From assembly GCF_020544405.1 (NCBI RefSeq), contig NZ_CP065410.1, positions 2,790,001 to 2,854,000 on the forward strand: a DNA stretch of 64,000 nucleotides, in the 5' to 3' direction. Within the stretch, counting starts at the first letter, position 1. Each line of letters begins with the position of its first letter. The notes below the pieces were generated by a model. That model ran no database searches. It had not been told where the DNA came from and saw only the letters and a program-made list of their open reading frames with translations. The translations under genes were made by a program, and so were the position numbers. Below, piece by piece: positions 16,242-24,692 of this stretch. This DNA comes from Pseudomonas sp. IAC-BECa141 (GTDB lineage Bacteria > Pseudomonadota > Gammaproteobacteria > Pseudomonadales > Pseudomonadaceae).

Positions 16242-16871
16242 ATGAAAATCCGCTTTTTATGGCTTGGGCTCGGGATGTTGATCGCCACCGGGGCGAGCGC
16301 CGAAGGCATGGAGGAACGCCTGCGCACCCAGTTGCGCAGCACAACCCAGCAGCTGCAAACCCTGCAAAGCCAGCAGGCCCAGGCCAGCGCCGCGCAACTG
16401 GCGGCGCAGAACGAAGCCAAGGCTGCCCAGGCGCAAATCAAGCAATTGACCGCCGAACTGGCCAAGGCCAAAGGCCTTGCCGAGCAACTGGCCGGGCAGC
16501 AGCAAACCTTGCACAGCCAGGCCCAGGCGCAAGTCGCGGCCAGCAACGAGCAGACCGGCAAGTTCAAGAAGGCCTACGAAGAGCTGTTGGTCCTGGCCCG
16601 TGCCAAAGAGGCAGAACGGTCTAAGCTTCAAGCGCAATTGACTGAGCGTGACACACAAGTGCAGCAATGTTCGGTCAAGAATCAGCAGATGTACGGCGTG
16701 GCCAAGCAGATTCTCAGCGCCTACGAAAACATCGATGTGGCCGAGGTGATGAAGATCCGCCAGCCCTTCGCCGGCAGCGCCCGGGTCAAGTTCGATGAAC
16801 TGGCTCAGGGTTTTGGCGATGAACTGTACAAGACTCAATTCGATGCGCCGCAAGCCGCGATTGCGCACTGA
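16242..16871 (+). CDS. Periplasmic coiled-coil protein of unknown function
   Basis: The 209-residue product starts with a signal peptide (MKIRFLWLGLGMLIATGASA) and then forms a long coiled coil rich in glutamine, alanine and lysine (about residues 24-150). A C-terminal part contains a single conserved-looking cysteine near residue 145 (QQCSVKNQQMYGVAKQIL). No catalytic motif is visible. A GGGAGAGG ribosome site precedes the ATG. It is part of the tpsB-tonB operon and may be a structural partner of the envelope complex (inference). Confidence 0.8.
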   Translation: MKIRFLWLGLGMLIATGASAEGMEERLRTQLRSTTQQLQTLQSQQAQASAAQLAAQNEAKAAQAQIKQLTAELAKAKGLAEQLAGQQQTLHSQAQAQVAASNEQTGKFKKAYEELLVLARAKEAERSKLQAQLTERDTQVQQCSVKNQQMYGVAKQILSAYENIDVAEVMKIRQPFAGSARVKFDELAQGFGDELYKTQFDAPQAAIAH

Positions 16872-16900
16872 TTAAAAGACTCATGGACAAGGAAGACGTA

Positions 16901-17368
16901 ATGACTCAATTGATCTCCCACGTATCCCCGCAATCCCTGACCGACGTGCTGCAAGCCGCCGGTTATCGTGTCAACCAGACCGAACAGAACGGCATCGTCC
17001 AGTTGCTCAGCGCCAGCCAGGGCATCGGTTACGCCTTGCGTTTCGGCAACCCGGCGGTGGCGGAACAGGGCAGCTACGTCGACTTCACCTTCAGCTGCGC
17101 CTTGCGCGTGCAGGGTGAGCTGCCGGCCGGTGTGGCGGAGCAGTGGAACGCGACCCGCCGCTTTGCCCGGTTGTCGTTGCAGGGCGAGTTCCTGGTGATG
17201 GAAATGGACGTGGTGGTGGCCGCTGGCGTCAGCAACGATCACCTGCGCGGCAACCTGGAATTGTGGGATCGCCTGTTGCAGGAATTCATCGTTTACCTGC
17301 GTGATTTCACCCAGAACGCCGCTGCCGCTCAGGCTCCAAAGGTTGAGCAAGAGGAAGTTGCGCTGTGA
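16901..17368 (+). CDS. YbjN-domain protein
   Basis: The 155-residue product matches the YbjN sensory-transduction-like fold. An N-terminal strand-helix part (about 5-60) is followed by the typical FARLSLQGEFLVMEMDVVV and NLELWDRLLQEFIVYLRDF segments. It is cytosolic, with no signal peptide. ATG 16901 has AAGGAA 6 bases upstream and is preferred over ATG 16883. Related YbjN-like folds resemble type III secretion chaperones, so a chaperone role for an exported substrate is possible but unproven. Its stop overlaps the GTG start of the PPIase gene. Confidence 0.78.
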   Translation: MTQLISHVSPQSLTDVLQAAGYRVNQTEQNGIVQLLSASQGIGYALRFGNPAVAEQGSYVDFTFSCALRVQGELPAGVAEQWNATRRFARLSLQGEFLVMEMDVVVAAGVSNDHLRGNLELWDRLLQEFIVYLRDFTQNAAAAQAPKVEQEEVAL

Positions 17369-18312
17369 CGAAACCTGCCATGGTAATCAGCGCCGCTGCG
17401 GTGGCGCTGTTGGTGGTGGCCGTGGCGCTGGTGGTGCGGCCGGGCAATGACCCGGTCGCCGCCCAGCAACAGGCGCCGGTGATTGCGGCGAACAATGGAC
17501 CGGCAGTGGCCAGATTAGGCAATCAGCAGGTTTCGCCGGAAGAATTGCAGGCGCTGCTGGCCGCCGTACCGCCCCAGACCCGCGAACAACTGCGCGGCAA
17601 TCGTGAGGCGCTGGAGCGCTGGATACGTTCACGCCTGGCCGAAAAAGCCGTGCTGGAACAGGCCGACGCCCAAGGCTGGGCGCAACGTCCGGACGTGGTT
17701 CGGCAAACCCGTGCCGCCACTGAGCAGATCGTGTTCCGCGACTATTTGCAGTCGGTGAGCCAGGTGCCGGCGGATTACCCGAGCGACGCCGAGTTGCAGC
17801 AGGCGTATGACGCGGGCAAGGCCAACTGGCAGACGCCGGCGCTGTATCGGGTCAGCCAGATTTTCCTCGGGGTGAACGAGCCGCAGAATCTTGAAACCGT
17901 GCGCAAGCAGGCTACGGAATTGAGCAAGAAAGCCCAGGCAACCCCGGCGGAGTTTGCAGCGCTGGCCAAGGAATTTTCCCAGGACCGCCTGACCGCTGAC
18001 CGTGGCGGTGACACCGGCCTGCAACCGTTGCAGCAACTGGTGCCGCAAGTGCGTGGTGCCGTGGCGCGACTCAAGGTTGGCGCGGTGTCCGATCCCGTTC
18101 AAAGCAGCGCCGGTTTCCACGTGATCAAACTCACCGAACAGCAACCGGCCCGTACCGCGACCCTCGACGAACTGCGCGATCAACTGACCCAGGCCTTGCG
18201 GGCTCAACGTCAGGAGCAGATCGCCCAGGCGTATCTGGACGGCATGCTCAACACCGCGACGCTGAGCATCGACGGGGCCGAGCTCAATAAAGTGCTGGAG
18301 GAAAAACTGTAA
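17365..18312 (+). CDS. Periplasmic parvulin-type peptidyl-prolyl isomerase (PpiC/SurA-like)
   Basis: The 315-residue product has an N-terminal membrane anchor (about 5-25), a helical SurA-N-like region (about 55-140), a parvulin domain (about 155-260; YRVSQIFLGVNEP, AALAKEFSQD and SAGFHVIKLTEQ) and a C-terminal helix. Such proteins help outer-membrane or secreted proteins to fold in the periplasm. The start is GTG, overlapping the previous stop in GTGA, with GAGGAAG upstream, so translation is coupled to the YbjN gene. It closes the export operon and would suit a TPS substrate or the TpsB/porin barrels. A REPIN follows. Confidence 0.9.
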   Translation: MTKPAMVISAAAVALLVVAVALVVRPGNDPVAAQQQAPVIAANNGPAVARLGNQQVSPEELQALLAAVPPQTREQLRGNREALERWIRSRLAEKAVLEQADAQGWAQRPDVVRQTRAATEQIVFRDYLQSVSQVPADYPSDAELQQAYDAGKANWQTPALYRVSQIFLGVNEPQNLETVRKQATELSKKAQATPAEFAALAKEFSQDRLTADRGGDTGLQPLQQLVPQVRGAVARLKVGAVSDPVQSSAGFHVIKLTEQQPARTATLDELRDQLTQALRAQRQEQIAQAYLDGMLNTATLSIDGAELNKVLEEKL

Positions 18313-18333
18313 TTCAGATCCACCTCTGAACTC

Positions 18334-18436
18334 TGTGGGAGCGAGCTTGCTCCGGGCGGCGTTCCGACGAAAGCGGTGTATCTGGCAATGAGATGTTGCG
18401 TGTGCCGATGCCTTCGCGAGCAAGCTCGCTCCCACA
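18334..18436. repeat. REPIN (paired inverted REP sequences)
   Basis: TGTGGGAGCGAGCTTGCTC at 18334-18352 recurs in exact inverted form at 18418-18436, with about 65 bases between. This is the REP core typical of fluorescent pseudomonads, paired as a REPIN. It separates the PPIase gene from the LysR gene and may also act as a transcript end. Confidence 0.92.
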
Positions 18437-18483
18437 ATGGATTTATGCAAAGGCAAACAACAAAGATCGACAGGGAGTCATCG

Positions 18484-19461
18484 ATGTCATTCACCGAACC
18501 CGCAGCACGACAAAGCAGCGCCGAATTTCGCTGGCCCAAGGACAAGGATGAACCCTGGCTGGCGCAAGCCGCGACGCTCGACAGTGACGTCGCGCAATAC
18601 TTTCTGGTCAGCGCACGTTGCGGCTGCTTCATGCAGGCCGCCCGCAGCCTCAACGTGCGCTCGACCCTGCTGCGCAAACAACTGGCGCAACTGGAACAAC
18701 AACTGCAATGTGCGCTGTTCAGCTTCCAGGGCAGCGCTCTCAGCCTGACCCGCGAAGGCCAGCAATTGCAGGCGCAACTGGTGGCCCTGGCCCACGAACG
18801 CAAACTCCCGGTGATCGAGCAGCCCCTGATCAGGCTGGCGGTCGCCGAATCGATCCTGCACGACATCCTCGGACGCGACCTCATCGCACTGCTGCGCCGC
18901 AACGCCAGCGTGCGCCTGGAGATCATCGCCCTCGACAGCGAACTGGCCCTGCGCGCCGTCAGCGCCGACATCGTGCTGTGGCTCGCCCACGGCGAAACCC
19001 CGCACCCCGGCCCGACCTTCGCCACCAGCGAACCGCAACGCCTGGCGCAACTGGAATACCAGCCGCACATCGCCAAACGCTACTCCCGCGTGACCGCACG
19101 ACCAGAAAGCCCGGATGATCTTGCCGATTTCATGCTGGTGCAATGGCAGCATGACCGGCAGATCGACAGCTTCCGGCCCTGGAACAATCTGGTCGAACAG
19201 CGCCTGGCCGGAGTGGTGCAGATGCAGTCCTACGAGCTGATGCTGGAGATGATCCGGTGCAGCGCATGCATTGGTTTGTTGCCGATGTACATGAGCCGGT
19301 TTGATCGCGGGCTGGTGGCGTTGCCGGGGGTATTTGAGGAGGCGATGCGGTTGCAGGCGTGGTTGGCGGTGAACAGTGAATCGCAGGAGGTCGGGGAGGT
19401 GCAGGTTTTGGTGGAGTTGATTCAACGCACGTTCAATGAGCGACAGGAGTGGTTTGAGTAG
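18484..19461 (+). CDS. LysR family transcriptional regulator
   Basis: The 325-residue product has an atypically long N-terminal tail (about 35 residues) before the LysR winged helix (about 37-95; RCGCFMQAARSLNVRSTLLR, then LSLTREGQQL) and a substrate-binding domain (about 110-310). GGGAG lies 6 bases before ATG 18484. A LysR gene also ends the comparable P. aeruginosa locus (PA0701, from memory), so it may control the export operon, although it is on the same strand and downstream of it. Confidence 0.88.
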   Translation: MSFTEPAARQSSAEFRWPKDKDEPWLAQAATLDSDVAQYFLVSARCGCFMQAARSLNVRSTLLRKQLAQLEQQLQCALFSFQGSALSLTREGQQLQAQLVALAHERKLPVIEQPLIRLAVAESILHDILGRDLIALLRRNASVRLEIIALDSELALRAVSADIVLWLAHGETPHPGPTFATSEPQRLAQLEYQPHIAKRYSRVTARPESPDDLADFMLVQWQHDRQIDSFRPWNNLVEQRLAGVVQMQSYELMLEMIRCSACIGLLPMYMSRFDRGLVALPGVFEEAMRLQAWLAVNSESQEVGEVQVLVELIQRTFNERQEWFE

Positions 19462-19477
19462 TTTTTCTCAGATCGTA

Positions 19478-19604
19478 GATCGTTCCCACGTCGAGGCGTC
19501 GAACCGTCCGCGTGGGAATGCCTCAAGGGACGCTCCGCGTTCCAGCTCCGGAAGGGACGCGGAGCGTCCCGGGCTGCATTCCCACGCGGAGCGTGGGAAC
19601 GATC
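19478..19604. repeat. Palindromic intergenic repeat, copy 2
   Basis: A 127-bp copy bounded by inverted GATCGTTCCCACG ends. It lies between the convergent LysR and DUF6124 genes, 16 and 11 bases from their stops. Confidence 0.92.
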
Positions 19605-19615
19605 AGGCGATCAGG

Positions 19616-19987
19616 TTACAGAGGCGCCTCAGTCTTCAACTCCAGATTATCCAGCGCCCGGTTCACCGCCAGTTCCCCCAGCATGATCAATTGCGCAATC
19701 CCCAGCAGCACATGCCGATGCGAGCCGTCCACCAGCCCGGCGAAATCGCTGGCCATGGTTTTGGCCGAGGTCAGGGTTTCGCAGGCGTCGGCCAGCAGTT
19801 CTTCGCTGTCGACGCCGGGGGCGATGAGGTAGCGGGTGTTGGGTTTGAGCAGCGGTTTTCTGGGGTGGAACGGATTGAGGTAGTGATCGAGGGCGCGTTC
19901 GGCGGCTTCGTGGAATTTCTTGGAATCGAGGGTTTCGTAGGGCGAGGTCGGGTCGGTTTCGGGTGGATTGGGTGTTGGTTTGATCAT
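19616..19987 (-). CDS. DUF6124 family protein
   Basis: The 123-residue protein has no signal or membrane helix. It begins MIKPTPNPPETDPTSPYETL, followed by DSKKFHEAAERALDHYL and a helical C-terminal half with AQLIMLGELAVNRALDNLEL. It agrees with the Pseudomonas DUF6124 (earlier DUF3077-like) proteins, which occur in several paralogous copies per genome and have no known function. GGAG lies 9 bases before the ATG. The 380-bp region upstream holds nested inverted repeats (see the entry at 20054). Confidence 0.85.
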   Translation of the reverse strand: MIKPTPNPPETDPTSPYETLDSKKFHEAAERALDHYLNPFHPRKPLLKPNTRYLIAPGVDSEELLADACETLTSAKTMASDFAGLVDGSHRHVLLGIAQLIMLGELAVNRALDNLELKTEAPL

Positions 19988-20053
19988 GATTGAATCTCCA
20001 GAGTCATGGAGACGCCACGATTCGCTGCGATACGAAGGGGTGGCAGCTATACG

Positions 20054-20182
20054 CGGGTCGCAGACCGGGACTCTAGAACCGGCAGACCCGAGGGTCTCCC
20101 ACGTACAGCCGCCATAAAACTGGAGGGTGTTGTGCGTCTAGAGATCGCGGGCTGCGAGACCCGATCGCTGATTCATCAGCGA
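20054..20182 (-). promoter_or_regulatory. Structured, dyad-rich leader upstream of DUF6124
   Basis: Several inverted repeats are nested here. CGGGTCGCAG (20054-20063) faces CTGCGAGACCCG (20152-20163); CTCTAGA (20071-20077) faces TCTAGAG (20137-20143); AGACCC/GGGTCT forms a tight hairpin at 20084-20097; and TCGCTGA/TCAGCGA forms a hairpin at 20165-20182. The set could fold into one branched RNA starting about 67 bases before the DUF6124 ATG on the minus strand. The strand is inferred from that proximity. Function unknown. The rest of the 19988-20367 gap shows no gene. Confidence 0.45.
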
Positions 20183-20367
20183 CCCGGAAACGATAGGGCC
20201 GGCCCCCAAGGCACACAAGCCGGCGGATTCTGGCGGAAGCGTAGGCAATGGCGCAAGGCGTTGTGGCTTGCTGGAAGTTTTGGTCAACGGCTTTAAACAG
20301 GCATGGCGAATCCGTGAGGAAGCGGTTTACATTGACCGGCCACGCACTGATCCAGGAGGGATCGTTC

Positions 20368-20886
20368 ATGCTTGAGCACAACCCCGCGATTGATCTCGAA
20401 CGCTTCAACGAATGCCATCTTGAAGGCGTCACCGCGCTCTACAACGACCCGGCGTTAGCGCGGCAAGTGTTGCAGATGCCGTTTCAATCCTCCGAGATCT
20501 GGCGCCAGCGCCTGATGCCGGACAGCGAGCGGGTGTTGAAACTGGTGGCACTGCACCAAGGGGTGGTGATCGGTTATCTGGGGCTGGAGGCTTTTTCCCG
20601 GATTCGTCGCAGTCATGCCGGCAGCATCGGGCTGAGTGTTGCGGTGGCCTGGCAAGGCAAGGGGGTGGGGACGAAACTGATGGCGGCGGCGCTGGATGTT
20701 GCCGACAACTGGATGAACCTGCACCGGGTCGAGCTTTCGGTGTACGCCGACAACGAAGCAGCCATCGGGCTCTATCGCAAGTTCGGCTTTGAGACCGAAG
20801 GCTTGTTTCGCGATTACGCCGTGCGTGACGGGCAATGGGTCGACACTCTGAGCATGGCGCGCCTGCGCCAGACGCCAACGGTTTGA
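20368..20886 (+). CDS. GNAT family N-acetyltransferase
   Basis: The 172-residue product has the GNAT fold. The acetyl-CoA pyrophosphate loop is visible as VAWQGKGVGTKLMAAALD (about 98-115), followed by HRVELSVYADNEAAIGLYRKFGF. It resembles YhhY/PhnO-type acetyltransferases; the substrate is unknown. AGGAGGG precedes ATG 20368, and the open frame upstream of it is not needed. It is flanked by palindromic repeats and appears monocistronic. Confidence 0.88.
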   Translation: MLEHNPAIDLERFNECHLEGVTALYNDPALARQVLQMPFQSSEIWRQRLMPDSERVLKLVALHQGVVIGYLGLEAFSRIRRSHAGSIGLSVAVAWQGKGVGTKLMAAALDVADNWMNLHRVELSVYADNEAAIGLYRKFGFETEGLFRDYAVRDGQWVDTLSMARLRQTPTV

Positions 20887-20888
20887 AA

Positions 20889-21015
20889 GATCGTTCCCAC
20901 GCTCCGCGTGGGAATGCAGCCCGGGACGCTCCGCGTCCCTTCCGGAGCTGGAACGCGGAGCGTCCCTTGAGGCATTCCCACGCAGACGGTTCGACGCCTC
21001 GACGTGGGAACGATC
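20889..21015. repeat. Palindromic intergenic repeat, copy 3
   Basis: A 127-bp copy with the same inverted ends, in opposite orientation to copy 2. It starts two bases after the GNAT stop and lies between it and the convergent ccoQ-like gene. Confidence 0.92.
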
Positions 21016-21034
21016 AACGAGCAACGGCAGTTGC

Positions 21035-21256
21035 TCACATTTCGAGGTTGACCCACCCCGGCTTCGCCACCTCCGGCGCTACCGCTTTCACGGTCTTGCC
21101 GGTGGCCAGCTCAACCCGCCGCGCCACCTCCGGATCATCCGCAAACGGCGTCAGACTTGCCTCATCCAGGCTTTCAGCCGTTTCATGGCGCAAGCAATAC
21201 TCCACCGACAACCACAAAAACAGCACGCCCAACACATTCAAGAAAACATCGAACAT
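21035..21256 (-). CDS. Small CcoQ-like membrane protein of the orphan cbb3 oxidase
   Basis: The 73-residue product has one N-terminal membrane helix (about 3-20; FLNVLGVLFLWLSVEYCL) and a charged tail ending PGWVNLEM. It directly follows ccoN on the same strand with a 15-bp gap, the place of the small ccoQ subunit. From memory it corresponds to ccoQ4 (PA4134) in P. aeruginosa. Sequence similarity to classical CcoQ is weak, so the call rests mostly on context. Confidence 0.65.
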   Translation of the reverse strand: MFDVFLNVLGVLFLWLSVEYCLRHETAESLDEASLTPFADDPEVARRVELATGKTVKAVAPEVAKPGWVNLEM

Positions 21257-21271
21257 GACCGGCTCCCTTTA

Positions 21272-22699
21272 TCAGGCGATCTGCGCTTCACGGTGGGCAA
21301 TTGCAACATCCGCCACCCGCACCGTGCGCCACACGTTGTAGGCCATCAGCAGCATGCCGCTGAGGAAGAACACCCCGCCTGCAAATCGCACCACAAACCC
21401 GGGATGGCTGGCCTGCAGCGCCTCGACGAACGAATAAGTCAGCGTGCCGTCCTCGTTGATCGCCCGCCACATCAGGCCCTGGGTAATCCCGTTGACCCAC
21501 ATCGAAGCGATGTACAAAACGGTACCGATGGTCGCCAGCCAGAAGTGCAGGTTGATCAGCGGCGTGCTGTGCATCCGCTCGCGGCCAAAGACTTTCGGCA
21601 CCATGTGATAGGTCGCCCCGAAGGTGATCATCGCCACCCAGCCAAGGGCGCCGGCGTGGACGTGGCCGATGGTCCAGTCGGTGTAGTGGGAGAGGGCGTT
21701 GACGGTCTTGATCGCCATCATCGGGCCTTCGAAGGTCGACATGCCGTAGAACGCCAGCGACAGGACGAGGAAACGCAGGATCGGGTCGGTGCGCAACTGA
21801 TGCCAGGCGCCGGACAGCGTCATCATCCCGTTGATCATGCCGCCCCAGCTCGGCGCGAGCAGGATCAGCGACATCGCCATCCCCAACGACTGCGCCCAGT
21901 CCGGCAGCGCGGTGTAGTGCAAATGGTGCGGGCCGGCCCAGATGTACAGGGTGATCAACGCCCAGAAATGCACGATTGACAGGCGGTACGAATACACCGG
22001 CCGATTGACCTGTTTCGGCACGAAGTAATACATCATCCCGAGGAACCCGGTGGTCAGAAAGAAGCCCACCGCGTTGTGCCCGTACCACCACTGCACCATG
22101 GCGTCGGTGGCGCCGGAATACACCGGATAGGACTTGAACCAGTCCACCGGGATCGACAGGTGATTGACCACGTGCAGCATGGCGATCACCAAAATGAATG
22201 CGCCGAAGAACCAGTTGCCGACGTAGATGTGTTTGGTCTTGCGCTGCACCACGGTGGTGAAAAACACGATGGCGTATGCAACCCAGACCACGGCCATCCA
22301 GACCGCGCCGGAGAATTCGATTTCGGCGTATTCCTTGGTGGTGGTGTAGCCCATCGGCAGGCTGACCAGCATGATCACGATCACTGACTGCCAGCCCCAG
22401 AAAGTGAACGCGGCGAGTTTGTCTGAGTACAGCCGCACCTGGCAGGTCCGCTGCACCGCGTAATAACTGGCGGCAAATTGCGCGCTGCCGGCGAAACCGA
22501 AAATCACCAGGCTGGTGTGCAACGGTCGCAAGCGGCCGAAGGTGGTCCACGGCAAGTCCAGATTCATGTCCGGCCATACCAGTTGCGAGGCGATCCATAC
22601 CCCCATCGCCATGCCCACGACACCCCAGAAAACAGTGGCGATGACGAATTGGCGGACGACCTTGTAGTTATAAGCCTGTCCGATTGTTGCTGTGCTCAT
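21272..22699 (-). CDS. ccoN: Orphan cbb3-type cytochrome c oxidase catalytic subunit (CcoN4-like)
   Basis: The 475-residue product has about twelve membrane helices and all metal ligands. H61 (RPLHTSL) and H348 would bind the low-spin haem, H208 (YGHNAVG) and H258/H259 (AGPHHLHY) bind CuB, and H346 (GHVHAGAL) binds the high-spin haem; Y252 is placed for the cross-linked tyrosine. No ccoO or ccoP is present, so it must pair with CcoO/CcoP encoded elsewhere. P. aeruginosa uses orphan CcoN4 in this way, and it has been linked to cyanide-tolerant respiration (family knowledge). A likely ANR box lies about 110 bases upstream. Confidence 0.92.
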   Translation of the reverse strand: MSTATIGQAYNYKVVRQFVIATVFWGVVGMAMGVWIASQLVWPDMNLDLPWTTFGRLRPLHTSLVIFGFAGSAQFAASYYAVQRTCQVRLYSDKLAAFTFWGWQSVIVIMLVSLPMGYTTTKEYAEIEFSGAVWMAVVWVAYAIVFFTTVVQRKTKHIYVGNWFFGAFILVIAMLHVVNHLSIPVDWFKSYPVYSGATDAMVQWWYGHNAVGFFLTTGFLGMMYYFVPKQVNRPVYSYRLSIVHFWALITLYIWAGPHHLHYTALPDWAQSLGMAMSLILLAPSWGGMINGMMTLSGAWHQLRTDPILRFLVLSLAFYGMSTFEGPMMAIKTVNALSHYTDWTIGHVHAGALGWVAMITFGATYHMVPKVFGRERMHSTPLINLHFWLATIGTVLYIASMWVNGITQGLMWRAINEDGTLTYSFVEALQASHPGFVVRFAGGVFFLSGMLLMAYNVWRTVRVADVAIAHREAQIA

Positions 22700-22803
22700 G
22701 GTCAATTCTTCCACGGTTGCAAAGTCTTGCCAGGCCACCCGGTCTGGCACGAGCTGCACTGTAGAAACCCCACCGGAAACAAAACAGGCTCAGGAATTGT
22801 TCA

Positions 22804-22817
22804 TTTATGCGGATCAG
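22804..22817 (-). promoter_or_regulatory. Candidate ANR/FNR box
   Basis: The minus strand reads CTGATCCGCATAAA, which matches TTGAT-N4-ATCAA at 8 of 10 defined positions. Its centre is about 111 bases before the ccoN ATG, a suitable place for oxygen-limitation control of an oxidase gene. It is also about 208 bases before nirA on the other strand. Confidence 0.4.
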
Positions 22818-22922
22818 ATCCAGGCGCTGCCTGCGGCCATCTGACGCGCCCTGATACGGTTTTTATGCGTTCAGCTGAATCTGTAACGGGCTGCGCTGCA
22901 ACGTCATAGTGCTTTCAGGAAT

Positions 22923-22988
22923 CTGTGGGAACGAGGCATCTAGAGATTGCGCCAGATCGCGCAATCTCTAGATGCCTCGTTCCCACAG
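22923..22988. repeat. Perfect 30-bp inverted repeat upstream of nirA
   Basis: Bases 22923-22952 and 22959-22988 are exact reverse complements around the 6-base loop cagatc. The outer ends read CTGTGGGAACGAG, like a REP core, while the inner half contains TCTAGAGATTGCGC and is not REP-like. It ends 30 bases before the nirA ATG, so it would form a very stable hairpin in the nirA leader. The remainder of the 22700-23018 gap holds the ANR-like site and no gene. Confidence 0.95.
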
Positions 22989-23018
22989 GAGTTGTGCTGA
23001 GTGCTGATGAGGTAGCCG

Positions 23019-24692
23019 ATGTATCAATACGACGATTACGACCGGGCGCTGGTGTTCGAGCGCGTTGCGCAGTTTCGCGATCAGGTCGAGCGCTTCATGG
23101 CCGGGGAGTTGAGCGAAGAAGAATTCCTGCCGCTGCGCCTGCAGAACGGCCTGTACATGCAAAAGCACGCTTACATGCTGCGGGTGGCGATTCCCTACGG
23201 CACGCTGAGCGCCGTGCAGATGCGCACATTGGCGAGCATCGCCAGTGACTATGACCGAGGTTACGGCCACTTCACCACGCGGCAGAACATGCAGTTCAAC
23301 TGGATCGAGCTGCACCAGGTGCCGGACATCCTTCAACGTCTGGCGCAGGTCAACATGCATGCGATCCAGACCTCGGGCAACTGCGTACGCAACATCACCA
23401 CCGAAGCTTTCGCCGGCGTCGCGGCGGACGAGTTGATCGACCCGCGCCCGCTGGCGGAGATCCTGCGGCAATGGTCGACGATCAACCCGGAGTTCCTGTT
23501 CCTGCCACGCAAATTCAAGATCGCCATCTGCTCGGCGAAGCACGACCGCGCGGCGATCATGATGCATGACATCGGCCTCTACCTTTACCCCGGCCATGAC
23601 GGGCAGATGCTCTTGCGAGTGATCGTCGGCGGCGGTCTGGGGCGCACGCCGATCCTCGGTTTGCAGATTCGCGACGGCTTGCCGTGGCAGCATTTGCTGT
23701 CCTATGTCGAGGCGGTGCTGCGGGTCTACAACCCCCACGGCCGTCGCGACAACAAGTACAAGGCGCGGATCAAGATTCTGGTCAAGGCGCTGGGCATCGG
23801 GGCGTTCGCCAAAGAGGTCGAGGAAGAGTGGCAACACCTCAAGGACGGCCCGGCGCAACTGACGGAGGATGAATACCAGCGAGTCGCCAGTGCTTTCGTG
23901 CCGCCGAGCTATCGCACGCTGGCGGATACGGATCTGGATTTCGGCACGCACCTGGCCGAGAACGCGGCGTTCGCCCGCTGGGTCGCGCGCAACGTGCAGC
24001 CGCACAAGGTGCCGGGCTACACCAGCGTGGTGCTGTCGACCAAACCGGGCCTGGCTTCGCCACCGGGGGATGTGACCGGTTTGCAGATGCTGGCCGTGGC
24101 CGACTGGTCCGAGCGCTTCGGTTTTGGCGAAATACGCATCGCCCACGAGCAGAACATCGTCCTGCCGGACGTGCCCAAATCCGAGCTTTTTGCGTTGTGG
24201 CAACTGGCGAAAGAGCAGGGCCTGGGCGCGGCCAACGTCGGTCTGCTGACCGACATCATTGCCTGCCCCGGCGGGGATTTCTGTGCGCTGGCCAACGCCA
24301 AATCGATCCCGATTGCCCAGGCGATTCAGGCACGCTTTGACAACCTCGACTACCTGCACGATCTGGGCGACATCAGCCTGAACATTTCCGGCTGCATGAA
24401 CGCCTGCGGCCATCATCACATCGGCAACATCGGGATCCTCGGCGTCGATAAAAACGGCAGCGAGTGGTACCAGATCACCCTCGGCGGTGCTCAGGGCAAG
24501 AACAGCGCACTGGGCAAAGTCATCGGTCCGTCGTTCAGCGCCGCTGAAGTGCCGCAGGTGATCGAGCGGATCATCGGCACGTTCGTCCGTTATCGCGAGG
24601 CCGAAGAGTTGTTCGTCGATACCGTGGCGCGCATCGGACTGGAGCCGTTCAAGGAACGGATCTACCCGAAAGCGCTGGAGGTGCCGGCATGA
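23019..24692 (+). CDS. nirA: Ferredoxin-type nitrite/sulfite reductase (sirohaem, 4Fe-4S)
   Basis: The 557-residue product has the duplicated nitrite/sulfite reductase layout. The cluster and sirohaem cysteines appear as CPGGDFC (C416, C422) and SGCMNACGHH (C459, C463), and GHFTTRQNMQFNWIEL is the conserved N-terminal signature. The family reduces sulfite to sulfide or nitrite to ammonia using six electrons; sequence alone does not decide which. The overlap with a DUF934 gene, common beside sulfite reductases, favours sulfite. Its neighbourhood with orphan ccoN matches P. aeruginosa PA4129-PA4134 (from memory). GAGG precedes the ATG. Confidence 0.9.
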   Translation: MYQYDDYDRALVFERVAQFRDQVERFMAGELSEEEFLPLRLQNGLYMQKHAYMLRVAIPYGTLSAVQMRTLASIASDYDRGYGHFTTRQNMQFNWIELHQVPDILQRLAQVNMHAIQTSGNCVRNITTEAFAGVAADELIDPRPLAEILRQWSTINPEFLFLPRKFKIAICSAKHDRAAIMMHDIGLYLYPGHDGQMLLRVIVGGGLGRTPILGLQIRDGLPWQHLLSYVEAVLRVYNPHGRRDNKYKARIKILVKALGIGAFAKEVEEEWQHLKDGPAQLTEDEYQRVASAFVPPSYRTLADTDLDFGTHLAENAAFARWVARNVQPHKVPGYTSVVLSTKPGLASPPGDVTGLQMLAVADWSERFGFGEIRIAHEQNIVLPDVPKSELFALWQLAKEQGLGAANVGLLTDIIACPGGDFCALANAKSIPIAQAIQARFDNLDYLHDLGDISLNISGCMNACGHHHIGNIGILGVDKNGSEWYQITLGGAQGKNSALGKVIGPSFSAAEVPQVIERIIGTFVRYREAEELFVDTVARIGLEPFKERIYPKALEVPA

